A stretch of 64,000 nt of DNA from Halobacterium litoreum. GTDB taxonomy: Archaea > Halobacteriota > Halobacteria > Halobacteriales > Halobacteriaceae. Positions within the stretch are counted from its first letter, which is position 1, and every line of letters begins with the position of its first letter. Both the position numbers and the translations under genes were made by a program. This document shows positions 8,900 through 17,656 of the stretch, one piece after another. A model generated the notes under the pieces. It was not told the DNA's origin, made no database searches, and worked only from the letters and a program-made list of their open reading frames with translations. The stretch covers positions 1,178,001 to 1,242,000 of the forward strand of contig NZ_CP089466.1 of assembly GCF_021233415.1 (NCBI RefSeq), in the 5' to 3' direction.

Positions 8900-9547
8900 T
8901 TACTCGTCGAGGTACTCGGCGGCGACCCGTTCGGAGAGCGCGCCCCGGTACTCGTCGGCGAGCGCGGCGGCCTCGCCGTCGTCGAGGTAGGACTTGAACT
9001 GGCGGACGCGCGCCGGCGTCCCCGCCGAAACCGAGTGCGGCGGCAGGTCGCGGGTGACGACGCTGTTCGCGCCCACGACCGAGTTCTCGCCGACGCTGGT
9101 CCCCTCGGCGACGAACGTGAACGCGCCCACCCAGCAGTCCGCCCCGATTTCCGCGTCGCCCTCGCGCACGTCCAGTCCCTGATTCGTGTTCGGCGCGCGG
9201 CTCATGTCCTGGTCGGCGACGCGGTTCTGCGTGTAGAGGAACACGAAGTGACTCACCGCCGTGTTCTCGCCGACGCGGACGGTCTGTCCGTCCTTCGCCT
9301 GCAGCCGAGAGTGGCGGCCGATGTACGACCCCTCGCACAGTTCCACGTCGCCGTCGCCGTACACCGTGATGCCGGGGCCGTTGAACTCGAAGTCCGGGTG
9401 GACGTCGTAGCGCTCGCGGTACCGCCGGTACCGACGCCGGTCGCGGGCCGCCTGCACGTACTGCGCGAGCGCGCCCGTCGCGTCGTTGAACAGCACGCGG
9501 TCGGCGACGGGGCTCGACGCGAGGCGGCGTTCAAGGTCGCGCAACAT
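8900..9547 (-). CDS. Left-handed beta-helix (hexapeptide) acyltransferase
   Basis: 215 residues. The segment from about residue 50 to 180 shows hexapeptide repeats (for example VELCEG, AEIGAD, GENSVVGANSVV), and the C terminus has the usual AGTPAR turn of WbbJ/maltose-O-acetyltransferase-like proteins. It may transfer an acetyl group to an amino-sugar, as WbpD does in diacetylated uronic acid pathways, or O-acetylate the glycan. It is convergent with the ATP-grasp gene with no gap, and divergent from the GNAT-like gene at 9643, each with its own promoter element. Confidence 0.88.
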   Translation of the reverse strand: MLRDLERRLASSPVADRVLFNDATGALAQYVQAARDRRRYRRYRERYDVHPDFEFNGPGITVYGDGDVELCEGSYIGRHSRLQAKDGQTVRVGENTAVSHFVFLYTQNRVADQDMSRAPNTNQGLDVREGDAEIGADCWVGAFTFVAEGTSVGENSVVGANSVVTRDLPPHSVSAGTPARVRQFKSYLDDGEAAALADEYRGALSERVAAEYLDE

Positions 9548-9573
9548 TACCCCGGCAGTCGGCGGGCCGACGC

Positions 9574-9581
9574 TTCGTTAC
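9574..9581 (-). promoter_or_regulatory. TATA-position element GTAACGAA for the acyltransferase
   Basis: On the reverse strand GTAACGAA ends 26 nt before the ATG at 9547. This is the TATA-box position for a leaderless transcript and a variant of the ATAACAAT element found elsewhere in the window. Confidence 0.5.
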
Positions 9582-9608
9582 GAACCGGCTCACGACGGTA
9601 GGAGGCCG

Positions 9609-9616
9609 ATAACAAT
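9609..9616 (+). promoter_or_regulatory. ATAACAAT promoter element
   Basis: Perfect ATAACAAT ending 26 nt before the ATG at 9643, matching the TATA position of a leaderless transcript. It forms a divergent promoter pair with the element at 9574-9581. Confidence 0.6.
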
Positions 9617-9642
9617 TGCTCCGCGCGCGCCCCACGCAGTCG

Positions 9643-10650
9643 ATGGAGATACAGCAACTCTCGCTCGACGAGTGGGGAGACGCGCTGCCGTCGTCGGGGT
9701 TCGAAGTGTTCCACACGCCCGCGGCCCTCGGCGTGCTCGACGACCACGCGGACGGCGACCTCCGCCTGTACGGCGGCTTCAAGGGCGACCAGCCGGTCGG
9801 CCTCTTTCCGGTGTTCGTCCAGGAGCGCGCCGTCGGCCGCGCGCTGCTCTCGCCGCCGCCCGGCTTCTCGGTGCCGCGCCTCGGCCCGCTCGTGATGCCC
9901 GCCAGCCCGAAGCGACGGAAGCGCGAACAGGTCAACGGCCGATTCGCCGAACACGTCCTCGACGAACTCGACATCGACGCCTCGCTGACGCTGTTCCGAG
10001 CCGTCTGTCCCACCTCGTACCCCGACCCGCGGCCGTACGTCTGGTCGGACCTCTCGCTGGACACGTCGTTCACCTACCACCTCGACGTGCCCGACGACAC
10101 CGACGACCTGCTCGCGTCGTTCTCGAAGAGCCTGCGCCGCGAGATTCGGGACGGCGTGGACTCGGACGTCACCGTCGACGTCTCGAAGGAGGACGGCGTG
10201 CGCACCGTCTTCGAGCGCACCCGCGAGCGGTACGCCGAGCAGGGCCGCGGCTTCACGCTCGACTGGGGGTACGTCAGCGACCTGACGCGCGCGCTCGCCG
10301 CCGACGACCGGTGCCGGACGTACGTCGCCCGCACCCCCGGCGGGCGGTTCCTCTCGGGTATCGTCGTCCTCTACAGCAACGACGCGGCGTACTACTGGCT
10401 CGGCGGCGCGCGAACCGACTACGAGGGCACGAGCGTGAACAGCCTCCTGCACTGGCACATCCTCCGTGACATCGCAGCGGGCGAACCCCGCGAGTCCGTC
10501 GATACCTACGACCTGATGGGCGCGAACACGGAGCGCCTCTGCCGGTACAAGAGCAAGTTCGGCGCCGACCTCGCGCCGTACTACGCGCTCGAATCCCGCG
10601 GCCCGGGGATGACCGCCGCGAAGACCGCGTACCGGCTGGTGAGCCGGTAG
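9643..10650 (+). CDS. GNAT/FemAB-like acyltransferase
   Basis: 335 residues. The arrangement (two GNAT-like halves, with a central SFSKSLRREIRDG segment and a C-terminal YDLMGANTERLCRYKSKFG) resembles Acetyltransf_6/FemAB-type proteins that transfer acyl or aminoacyl groups in envelope biosynthesis. ATG 9643 was chosen because it lies 26 nt downstream of the promoter element; an in-frame upstream TTG at 9616 would overlap that element. The GT4 gene begins immediately after its stop, so they form an operon. Acyl donor and acceptor are unknown. Confidence 0.78.
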   Translation: MEIQQLSLDEWGDALPSSGFEVFHTPAALGVLDDHADGDLRLYGGFKGDQPVGLFPVFVQERAVGRALLSPPPGFSVPRLGPLVMPASPKRRKREQVNGRFAEHVLDELDIDASLTLFRAVCPTSYPDPRPYVWSDLSLDTSFTYHLDVPDDTDDLLASFSKSLRREIRDGVDSDVTVDVSKEDGVRTVFERTRERYAEQGRGFTLDWGYVSDLTRALAADDRCRTYVARTPGGRFLSGIVVLYSNDAAYYWLGGARTDYEGTSVNSLLHWHILRDIAAGEPRESVDTYDLMGANTERLCRYKSKFGADLAPYYALESRGPGMTAAKTAYRLVSR

Positions 10651-11595
10651 GTGGCCGCCGTGCGCGTCCTCAACCTCGTGCCGAACGCGCAGTCCCGCTT
10701 CTTCAAACAGCAGGTCGACGTGCTCGCCGACCGCGGCGTCAGCGAGACGACGCTCACCGTGCCGGGCCGCCGCGAGTACGACGACGGCGACACCACGGCG
10801 CGCACGCCACTCGACTACGCGCGGTTCGTTCCGTCCGTCCTCAAGCACTCGTTCGGCGACTACGACCTCGTCCACGCGAACTACGGCCTCACGGCGCCCC
10901 ACGCCGTCGTCCAGCCGAACCTCCCGGTCGTGCTGTCGCTGTGGGGCACCGACCTGATGGGGGAGTACGGCTGGGTGAGCAAACTCTGCGCGCGGTTCGC
11001 GGACGCCGTCGTCGTGATGTCGCCCGCGATGGCGGCCGAACTCGACGGCGACTGCCGCGTCATCCCGCACGGCGTGAACCTCGACCGCTTCCGCCCCGAA
11101 CCGCAGGCGGCCGCCCGCGCCGCGCTCGACTGGGACGCCGACGCGCGCCACGTCCTGTTCCCGTATCCGAGAGAGCGCACGGTGAAGGACTACCCGCGGG
11201 CGGACCAGGTGGTCGACCGCGTACGCGACCGAATCGACGACGTGGCGCTCCACACGCCCACCGGCGTCCCCCACGAGGAGATGCCGACGTACATGAACGC
11301 CGCCGACGCCCTGCTCGTCACCTCCCGCCGCGAGGGGTCGCCGAACGCCGTCAAGGAGGCGCTCGCGTGCAACCTCCCCGTCGTCTCGACGGACGTCGGC
11401 GACGTCGCCACGCGCCTCGACGGCGTCACCCACTCCCGCGTCTGCGAGACCGACGGCGAACTCGTCGACGCGCTCGCGACCGTCCTCCGCGCCGGCGAGC
11501 GCTCGAACGGCCGCGAGGCCGCCCGCGAGGTCAGCGTCGAGCGCACCAGCCAGCGCCTCCACGACTGCTACCGGGACGTGCTCGCCGGCCGCTAG
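10651..11595 (+). CDS. Glycosyltransferase family 4 (group 1)
   Basis: 314 residues. GT-B glycosyltransferase: an N-terminal acceptor domain with YDLVHANYGLTAPHAV, the hinge VIPHGVNLDRFRP near residue 145, and the EX7E-like donor site SRREGSPNAVKEALACNLPVV near residue 235. GTG at 10651 abuts the previous stop; a second in-frame GTG at 10660 (before RVLNLVP) is an alternative start. It probably adds one sugar to the lipid-linked surface glycan on the cytoplasmic face. Confidence 0.92.
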   Translation: MAAVRVLNLVPNAQSRFFKQQVDVLADRGVSETTLTVPGRREYDDGDTTARTPLDYARFVPSVLKHSFGDYDLVHANYGLTAPHAVVQPNLPVVLSLWGTDLMGEYGWVSKLCARFADAVVVMSPAMAAELDGDCRVIPHGVNLDRFRPEPQAAARAALDWDADARHVLFPYPRERTVKDYPRADQVVDRVRDRIDDVALHTPTGVPHEEMPTYMNAADALLVTSRREGSPNAVKEALACNLPVVSTDVGDVATRLDGVTHSRVCETDGELVDALATVLRAGERSNGREAAREVSVERTSQRLHDCYRDVLAGR

Positions 11596-11658
11596 CGACG
11601 CGCCGAACCGCCAGACAGCGACGGGTCGTCGGCCGACCCTAGACCGCGTACCCGGCGC

Positions 11659-11666
11659 ATAACAAT
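11659..11666 (+). promoter_or_regulatory. ATAACAAT promoter element
   Basis: Perfect ATAACAAT, 36 nt before the ATG at 11703. If transcription starts about 26 nt downstream, the mRNA would have a leader of roughly 10 nt. Confidence 0.55.
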
Positions 11667-11702
11667 CCCCCGAGGCGCCCGACTCCGAACAACGCACGCG
11701 CT

Positions 11703-13544
11703 ATGTCATCGACACCGAACCGCCTCCGGAAACTCGCGCTCGTCGCGGGGTTCGCGGGACTCGCCGTCGCCGTCCTCGCCGCCCACCGAACGCCCGCCGC
11801 CGGCTACGAGATATCGCCGTACGCCGCCACGCCGCGGGCCGTCTGGGCGGGGGTCGGCGTCGCGCTCGCCGCCGGTGCGCTCGGCGCGCTCACCGCGCCA
11901 GCACGCAGTCGCAGTCGAGACGCCGGCGTCCTGCTCGTCGTCGGGAGCGCGCTCGCCGTCTACGCGATGCCCGTGATTCGCGGGTACGAGTTCTACGGCG
12001 CCGGCGACGCGCTCAGTCACGTCGGGTGGGCCCGGGAAATCGCCTCGGGCGCCCTCGAACCGACGAACCTCCTCTACCCCGGCGTCCACACGCTCACCGT
12101 GTTCGTCTCGGGCGTCGCGGACGTCCCGCTCCCGCTCGCGAACAACTACGTCGTGCTCGTCGCGTTCCCGCTCGTCTTCCTGCTGTTCGTGCCGCTGGCC
12201 GCACAACTGCTCGCCGGGACGCCGACGGCGTACGCCGTCGGCCTGCTCGCCGCCGTCGTCTTCGTCCCCATCAACAACATCGCCGTCCACCCCATCGCCC
12301 ACCCCGCGAGCCAGGCGATTCTCGCGTTCGCGTTCCTGCTGTACCTCGCGCTCGCGTACGCCGTCGGCGTCCTCGACACCGGCGCCGGCGCCGAACCCGG
12401 CGGCGACCGAGCGCACGGTTCGCTCGGCCGGCCGTTCTCCGTGACTGGAACGGGCGGCCTGCTCGCGCTCGCGTCGGCCGCCATCGTCCTCGTCCACCCC
12501 CAGCAGGCGCTGAACGTCGCGCTCGTCTTCGTCGCGGTGTCGTTCGTCCAGTTCGTCGGTCGGTGGTACTTCGACGACCACCCGGTCACCACGCACCGCC
12601 CGCTTTACCTCCACACCGCCGTGCTCGTCGGCGCGTTCGCGCTCTGGGCGCCGCGCTTCGAGCGCGCGCAGGGCGCCGCCCAGTCGACCATCCGGAGCAT
12701 CCTCCAGCAGGGCGCGTCCACCGGCGACGTGGTCGCCGCGAAGTCCGCGTCGCTCACCGTCGTCGGCGGCAGCCTCCCCGAAATATTCCTGAAACTGTTC
12801 GGCACCGCCACCGTCGTCTCCCTGCTCGCCGCCGGCCTGCTCGTCGTCGCGCTGCGCCGACACCGCCGCGGCCCGGACTCGCTGGTCGCGTACGTCGCCG
12901 CCGGGTTCGTCCCGCTCGTCGCCGTCTTCGCCGTCGTGCTCGCGGCCGAGCAGGGCGACATGTACTTCCGGTACCAGGGATTCATCATGGTGCCCGTGAC
13001 GGTGGTCGGGGCCGCCGCGCTCGCCCGCGCCCGAGGGTGGTTCGCGGGCCGCGACCACCCGAGAGCCGGCACCGCCGTCGTCGCCGCGCTCCTCCTTGTG
13101 CTCGTGCCCGTCGGTCTCGTCGCCGTCCACCCGTCGCCGTACATGTACCAGCCCTCACAGCACGTCACCGAGGAGCAGGTCGCCGGCTACGACGCGGCGT
13201 TCGAGCACCGCGACCCGGACGTCCCGTTCACCGGCCTCCGTGGTGGCCCCCGGCGGTTCGTCGACTACCACTACGGCACCCAGCAGGCGCGCACGACGCT
13301 GAACTTCCCCGGCTACGAGGCCGGGACGCTGCCGTCGACGTTCGCGAACGCGAGTTACGCCGACGCCTACGAGACCACCCGGTACCTCGTGATATCGGCT
13401 GCCGTCCGCGAGACGGAAGTGGAGTTGTACGACGGCTTCCGGTATCCCCGGCGCGGGTTCGAGTTGCTGGAGTCGACGCCGGGCGTCGCGCGCGTCCGGT
13501 CGAACGGCGAGTTCCGGCAGTACGTCGTCGAGGGTGACGAATGA
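11703..13544 (+). CDS. Polytopic membrane protein, GT-C glycosyltransferase-like
   Basis: 613 residues with about 11-13 hydrophobic helices and an extracellular C-terminal domain of about 120 residues (from about 490). The loop GAGDALSHVGWAREIASG after the third helix has the acidic-residue pattern of GT-C enzymes or glycan polymerases that use lipid-linked sugars. The last four bases overlap the flippase gene (ATGA), linking it to export of the glycan. No precise family is recognised; a polymerase, ligase or GT-C transferase role is inferred from topology and position. Confidence 0.7.
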   Translation: MSSTPNRLRKLALVAGFAGLAVAVLAAHRTPAAGYEISPYAATPRAVWAGVGVALAAGALGALTAPARSRSRDAGVLLVVGSALAVYAMPVIRGYEFYGAGDALSHVGWAREIASGALEPTNLLYPGVHTLTVFVSGVADVPLPLANNYVVLVAFPLVFLLFVPLAAQLLAGTPTAYAVGLLAAVVFVPINNIAVHPIAHPASQAILAFAFLLYLALAYAVGVLDTGAGAEPGGDRAHGSLGRPFSVTGTGGLLALASAAIVLVHPQQALNVALVFVAVSFVQFVGRWYFDDHPVTTHRPLYLHTAVLVGAFALWAPRFERAQGAAQSTIRSILQQGASTGDVVAAKSASLTVVGGSLPEIFLKLFGTATVVSLLAAGLLVVALRRHRRGPDSLVAYVAAGFVPLVAVFAVVLAAEQGDMYFRYQGFIMVPVTVVGAAALARARGWFAGRDHPRAGTAVVAALLLVLVPVGLVAVHPSPYMYQPSQHVTEEQVAGYDAAFEHRDPDVPFTGLRGGPRRFVDYHYGTQQARTTLNFPGYEAGTLPSTFANASYADAYETTRYLVISAAVRETEVELYDGFRYPRRGFELLESTPGVARVRSNGEFRQYVVEGDE

Positions 13545-15010
13545 CGCTCGCCGAGCGCATCGTGCGCGGCGCGAAGGCGTCGCTCGGCGCGACGATGCTG
13601 GACATCCTCACGAACGCCGCGCTCGTCGTGTTGCTCACGCGCGTCCTCCTGACGCCCAACGAGTACGGCCAACTCAACTTCGTGCTGTCGGCGCTCGGCG
13701 TCGTCACCATCCTCGCGACGCTCGGCATCCCGAAGTCGACGGCGCGCTACGTCACCGAGTTCGCGGAGACCGACCCCGGCCAAGTGCCCCACGTCGTCAA
13801 GAAGTCCGTCGTCTTCCTCGGGTCGCTCGTCGCCGCCGTCTCCGTGGCGACGCTCCTGCTCGGGCGCCCGGTCGCGAACGCGCTCGGCACGCCCTCGGTC
13901 GTTCCCTATCTGCTCGCCGGCAGCCTCTACGTCGTCGGGCGCGCCGGCCGCACGTACTTCACCGCGCTGTTCCAGGGGTTCAACCGCGTGACGTACAGCG
14001 CCACCGTCTCCTCCGTCGCGAGCGCGAGCCGGCTCCCGTTCGTCGTCGCGTTCGTCGTCCTCGGGTTCGGCGTCGGCGGCGCGCTGTTCGGCTACGTCGC
14101 GAGCGGCGTGCTGGCGACGTTCGTCGGCGCCTACATCGCGTACACGAAGTTCTACTCGAAGTACGACGCCGCCGACGAACCGGACGCCGACCTCTCGAAG
14201 CGCTTACTGGAGTACAGCATCCCGCTGACCGCGACTCGGGGCGCGAACGTCCTCGACAAGAAAGTCGACACGCTGCTCGTCGGCGTCCTCCTGAACATGA
14301 CCGCGGTCGGCTACTACACCGTCGCGAAGCAGGTGTCTGACTTCGTCGCCGCGCCCGCGTCCTCGTTCGGGTACGCCGTCTCGCCCGCGCTCGGCGAGCA
14401 GTCCTCGAAAGACGAGATAGAGCGCGCCGCGACCCTCTACGAGCAGTCTCTGGAGTACGTCCTCGTCGCGTATCTCCCGGCGGTCGTCGGCCTCGTGTTG
14501 GTCGCCGACCCGATGATTCGGTACGTGTTCGGCACCGACTACCTCGGCGCCGTCCCCGTCGTGCAAGTGTTCGCGGGGTTCATGCTCGTGAACGCCGTCA
14601 ACAAGGTCACCAGCGACGGCCTCGACTACCTCGGTCGCGCCCGCTCGCGGGCCATCATCAAGTCCGCGATGGCCGTCTCGAACTTCTGTCTGAATCTCGT
14701 CCTCATCCCCGTCCTCGGCGTCGTCGGCGCGGCGCTCGCGACGGTCGCGACGTACACCGTCTACACGCTCTCGAACGTCTACTTCATCCACCAGGAACTG
14801 GCCTTCGACGTCCCCACCGTCCTCCGGACGCTCGGCGCCGTCGCCCTCGTCACGGTCGCGATGGCGGGCACCGTCTGGGTCGCGCTCCCGTACGTCTCCG
14901 GCCTGCCGACGCTGTTCGCGACGGTGTTCCTCGGCGGCGCGACGTGGGCCGCGCTCTCCGTCGCCGGCGGCATCCTCGACGTGCGGAAGGTCGCGAACCT
15001 CCTGACGTGA
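13541..15010 (+). CDS. Wzx-type polysaccharide flippase (MOP superfamily)
   Basis: 489 residues with about 14 membrane helices throughout. The N terminus (AKASLGATMLDILTNAALVVLLTRVLTP-like) and the internal RGANVLDKKVDTLLVG segment around residue 230 are typical of RfbX/Wzx proteins that move lipid-linked oligosaccharides across the membrane. ATG overlaps the stop of the preceding membrane protein (ATGA). It supports a lipid-linked repeat-unit mode of assembly for this locus. Confidence 0.92.
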   Translation: MTLAERIVRGAKASLGATMLDILTNAALVVLLTRVLLTPNEYGQLNFVLSALGVVTILATLGIPKSTARYVTEFAETDPGQVPHVVKKSVVFLGSLVAAVSVATLLLGRPVANALGTPSVVPYLLAGSLYVVGRAGRTYFTALFQGFNRVTYSATVSSVASASRLPFVVAFVVLGFGVGGALFGYVASGVLATFVGAYIAYTKFYSKYDAADEPDADLSKRLLEYSIPLTATRGANVLDKKVDTLLVGVLLNMTAVGYYTVAKQVSDFVAAPASSFGYAVSPALGEQSSKDEIERAATLYEQSLEYVLVAYLPAVVGLVLVADPMIRYVFGTDYLGAVPVVQVFAGFMLVNAVNKVTSDGLDYLGRARSRAIIKSAMAVSNFCLNLVLIPVLGVVGAALATVATYTVYTLSNVYFIHQELAFDVPTVLRTLGAVALVTVAMAGTVWVALPYVSGLPTLFATVFLGGATWAALSVAGGILDVRKVANLLT

Positions 15011-15026
15011 CGGCCACAAGCGCCCC

Positions 15027-15034
15027 ATAACAAT
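15027..15034 (+). promoter_or_regulatory. ATAACAAT promoter element
   Basis: Perfect ATAACAAT ending 25 nt before the ATG at 15060, 16 bp after the flippase stop. It would give the epimerase its own leaderless transcript. Confidence 0.6.
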
Positions 15035-15059
15035 CCCCGTCTTCGGCGACGCTACGGGT

Positions 15060-16031
15060 ATGCAGGCAAGCCCCACGCGAACAGTCGAACGGTCCGCCGT
15101 CCCCGAAGACCTCCGCGACACCACCGTCCTCGTCACCGGGGGCGCGGGGTTCGTCGGCAGCCACATCGCGGACGCGCTCGTCGAGGACGCCGACGTGCGC
15201 GTGCTCGACGACTTCTCGACGGGGCGCCGAGAGAACGTCCCGGCGGGCGCGACGATTCACGAGGGCGACGTGCGCGACCCCGAGACGGTCGCCGAGGCGA
15301 TGGCCGGCGTGGACGTGGTGTTCCACGAAGCCGGCCTCGTGAGCGTCCCCGAGTCCGTCGAACAGCCGGCGTTGAGCCACGACTGCAACGCGACCGCGAC
15401 GCTCGGCGTGCTGGAAGCCGCGCGCCGCGAGGACGCCCGCGTCGTCGTCGCGTCCAGCGTCGCCGTCTACGGGAACCCGGTCGACGTCCCGATTCACGAG
15501 GGCGACCCGAAGGAGCCGACCTCGCCCTACGGCGTCGACAAACTCGCCATCGACCAGTACGCCCGGCTCTACAGCGACCTCTACGGGCTGGAGACCGTGG
15601 CGCTCCGGTACTTCAACGTCTACGGCCCCCGGCAGTCCGCCGGCCAGTACAGCGGCGTCATCTCCACGTTCCTCGAACAGGCCCAGTCCGGCCAGCCCCT
15701 GACGGTGGAGGGCGACGGCACCCAGACCCGTGACTTCGTCCACGTCTCGGACGTGGTGCGCGCGAACCTCGCGGCCGCCACCACCGACCGCGTCGGGCGC
15801 GCGTTCAACGTCGGCACCGGCGACAGCGTCACAATCCGCGAACTCGCCGACCTCGTCATCGACGCCACGGACGCGACCCAGGGCGTCGTCCACCGCCCGC
15901 CACGCGAGGGAGACGTCGAGCGCAGTCGCGCCGACGTGACGCGAGCGCGCCGCCAACTCGGCTACGAACCGACCGTCGAACTCGGGGAGGGGCTGCGGGA
16001 ACTCGCGAAGAGCGCGGCGCGAGTGCGGTAG
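15060..16031 (+). CDS. NAD-dependent sugar epimerase/dehydratase (GalE-like)
   Basis: 323-residue extended short-chain dehydrogenase. The Rossmann motif GGAGFVGSH is at residues 27-35 and the catalytic YxxxK is Y157-K161 (YGVDK). The RYFNVYGPRQ segment around residue 182 is typical of UDP-GlcNAc/UDP-Glc 4-epimerases of the WbpP/GalE group. It probably interconverts UDP-sugars for the glycan. It is the last forward gene before the reverse-strand block. Confidence 0.92.
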   Translation: MQASPTRTVERSAVPEDLRDTTVLVTGGAGFVGSHIADALVEDADVRVLDDFSTGRRENVPAGATIHEGDVRDPETVAEAMAGVDVVFHEAGLVSVPESVEQPALSHDCNATATLGVLEAARREDARVVVASSVAVYGNPVDVPIHEGDPKEPTSPYGVDKLAIDQYARLYSDLYGLETVALRYFNVYGPRQSAGQYSGVISTFLEQAQSGQPLTVEGDGTQTRDFVHVSDVVRANLAAATTDRVGRAFNVGTGDSVTIRELADLVIDATDATQGVVHRPPREGDVERSRADVTRARRQLGYEPTVELGEGLRELAKSAARVR

Positions 16032-16039
16032 GGGCGGCC

Positions 16040-16831
16040 TCACGCGAGCGCCAGCACCACGAGAACGACGCCACCGACTCCGGACGCCACGCCGACGCCG
16101 TCGGCGAGTCGGTCGCCCCACGACACCACCCGTTCGAGCGACAACACGACCGTGAGTCCGGCCATCCACAGGATGTTCATCGAGCCGACGACCACCATGA
16201 CGGCGAACAGCGCCCAACAACAGCCCACGCAGAAGACGCTGAACCGGAAACTCATCGCCGCGGCGCCGCGGACTCCCGGCCGGTGGTACTCCATCAGGAA
16301 CCCCAGCGGCGTGCGACAGTACCTGAGACAGCGGTCCTTGTACGGCGAGAGTTGGTACGCGGACAGCATCAGGAGCGTGCCGCCGAACAGGAGCGCGCCG
16401 TGCTGGTCCGCGACGACGGCGACCGGAAAGACCGCGTTCACCGCCAACGGCACGACGCCCGTCGCGGTCCAGACGAGCGCGTACGTTCCCATGAAGACGC
16501 CCACCCGAGCGGCCGTCCCTCGGTTGTCGACCTCGCCGAGCGTGTTGTAGTAGAGTCGAAAGAGCGGCACCGACGACGGGTACATCATCGCGACCATCAT
16601 CACGCCCCACATGCACAGGTAGAGGCCGACGCCGACGAATCCGTTCGAGAGAGCCATCGCTTCCGGCGCCCCCGGGTCGGACATCGCGAGGCCCGGAACC
16701 ATCCCCGGCATCGGGAGCCACCGCCCGACAATCGCCGTCCACGCCAAGAGCGCGATTCCGTACGTGACGATGGCGACGACCGGGATTCGGCGGAGCCCGA
16801 ACGCGGCCCGCATCGAGTCGCTTGCCGTCAT
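16040..16831 (-). CDS. DUF2182 integral membrane protein
   Basis: 263 residues, about seven helices. The Met-rich signature MWGVMMVAMMYPSSVP (around residues 74-89) and a later CVGCCWAL motif identify the DUF2182 family of predicted metal-binding membrane proteins. It starts 27 bp after the stop of the DUF1326 gene, with which DUF2182 is commonly paired in bacteria. It may handle copper or another soft metal; function is not established. Confidence 0.85.
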   Translation of the reverse strand: MTASDSMRAAFGLRRIPVVAIVTYGIALLAWTAIVGRWLPMPGMVPGLAMSDPGAPEAMALSNGFVGVGLYLCMWGVMMVAMMYPSSVPLFRLYYNTLGEVDNRGTAARVGVFMGTYALVWTATGVVPLAVNAVFPVAVVADQHGALLFGGTLLMLSAYQLSPYKDRCLRYCRTPLGFLMEYHRPGVRGAAAMSFRFSVFCVGCCWALFAVMVVVGSMNILWMAGLTVVLSLERVVSWGDRLADGVGVASGVGGVVLVVLALA

Positions 16832-16858
16832 CTCTCGTTGTCGTGTTTCGGTTCTCGT

Positions 16859-17464
16859 CTACGCCGACCCGAACTCGAACTCGCCGAAGTACGCGTTGTT
16901 GCCGGGGTTCTCCCACGAGAACTGGTCGTCGAACGCCACGAGCCACTCCGAGGACTTGCCGAGTTTCGCTTCCTGGTCCGGCGGCATCAACGGATGAGGG
17001 AAGGCGGTCCCGGGTTCGTCGTGGAAGCCGGTGCGCTGGTCGACCGCCATCGAAACCGCGTCGCCGGCTTCGAACTCGAAGTGCCCGTCGCTACTGGTGT
17101 ACTCGAACGGGAGCGAGACGACGTCGACGACCTCGTCGATCAGTCCGCGCAGCGCACCGAACAGGCCGCCGGCCTCCCCGGAGAAGATCATCTGGAGGGC
17201 TTCGGACTGCGGTTCGTCTGCGGCCTCGTCGAGCACGAGCACGACGTCCCAGCCGCCCTCGAAGAGCACGCCCTCCTGGTCGAGGAGCACCCCGCCGGTG
17301 AGCCCGTCCAACGAGACGTCCCCGTAGTTCCCCTCCTCGATGTTCCAGAACACGCCGGCGTTGCAGACGTCGTCCGTCGGTGATTCGAACCAGAGGCACT
17401 GGCAGGGCACCTCGCAGTTGCAACACTCCACGTACTCGCCGGCGATCGTCCAGTCTTCAGTCAT
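16859..17464 (-). CDS. DUF1326 domain protein (Cys-rich)
   Basis: 201 residues. The N terminus carries a dense cysteine motif (C14, C15, C17, C21, C23, C34) followed by the DUF1326 beta-rich domain. No signal peptide. It is the first gene of a two-gene operon with DUF2182, suggesting a soluble partner, perhaps metal-binding, for the membrane protein. An ATTACAAA element ends 25 nt before its ATG. Function is unknown. Confidence 0.85.
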   Translation of the reverse strand: MTEDWTIAGEYVECCNCEVPCQCLWFESPTDDVCNAGVFWNIEEGNYGDVSLDGLTGGVLLDQEGVLFEGGWDVVLVLDEAADEPQSEALQMIFSGEAGGLFGALRGLIDEVVDVVSLPFEYTSSDGHFEFEAGDAVSMAVDQRTGFHDEPGTAFPHPLMPPDQEAKLGKSSEWLVAFDDQFSWENPGNNAYFGEFEFGSA

Positions 17465-17489
17465 GCTGATGCTGACGAGCCACAGCGAC

Positions 17490-17497
17490 TTTGTAAT
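17490..17497 (-). promoter_or_regulatory. TATA-position element ATTACAAA
   Basis: Reverse-strand ATTACAAA ends 25 nt before the DUF1326 ATG at 17464, consistent with a leaderless promoter. Confidence 0.55.
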
Positions 17498-17656
17498 GAG
17501 TCTCGTTCGAGGCTCTAATGCCGAATTACGGGAGAGTAGGTCGCTCTATTTGACATTGCGCGATTCGGTCCGGTCGCCGAGGGCCGGTCGGTCGTCGGGC
17601 GCCGGTGACAGCGTCCGCGTGGCGGCCCGGCGAGCGTCGCTCGTCTCCCGACCGCA

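Noticed and set aside
9547-11697. A 716-codon reverse open frame over the GNAT-like and GT4 genes
   Set aside because: Composition is that of a high-GC shadow frame, with no family motif, while the forward frames contain conserved enzymes and promoters.
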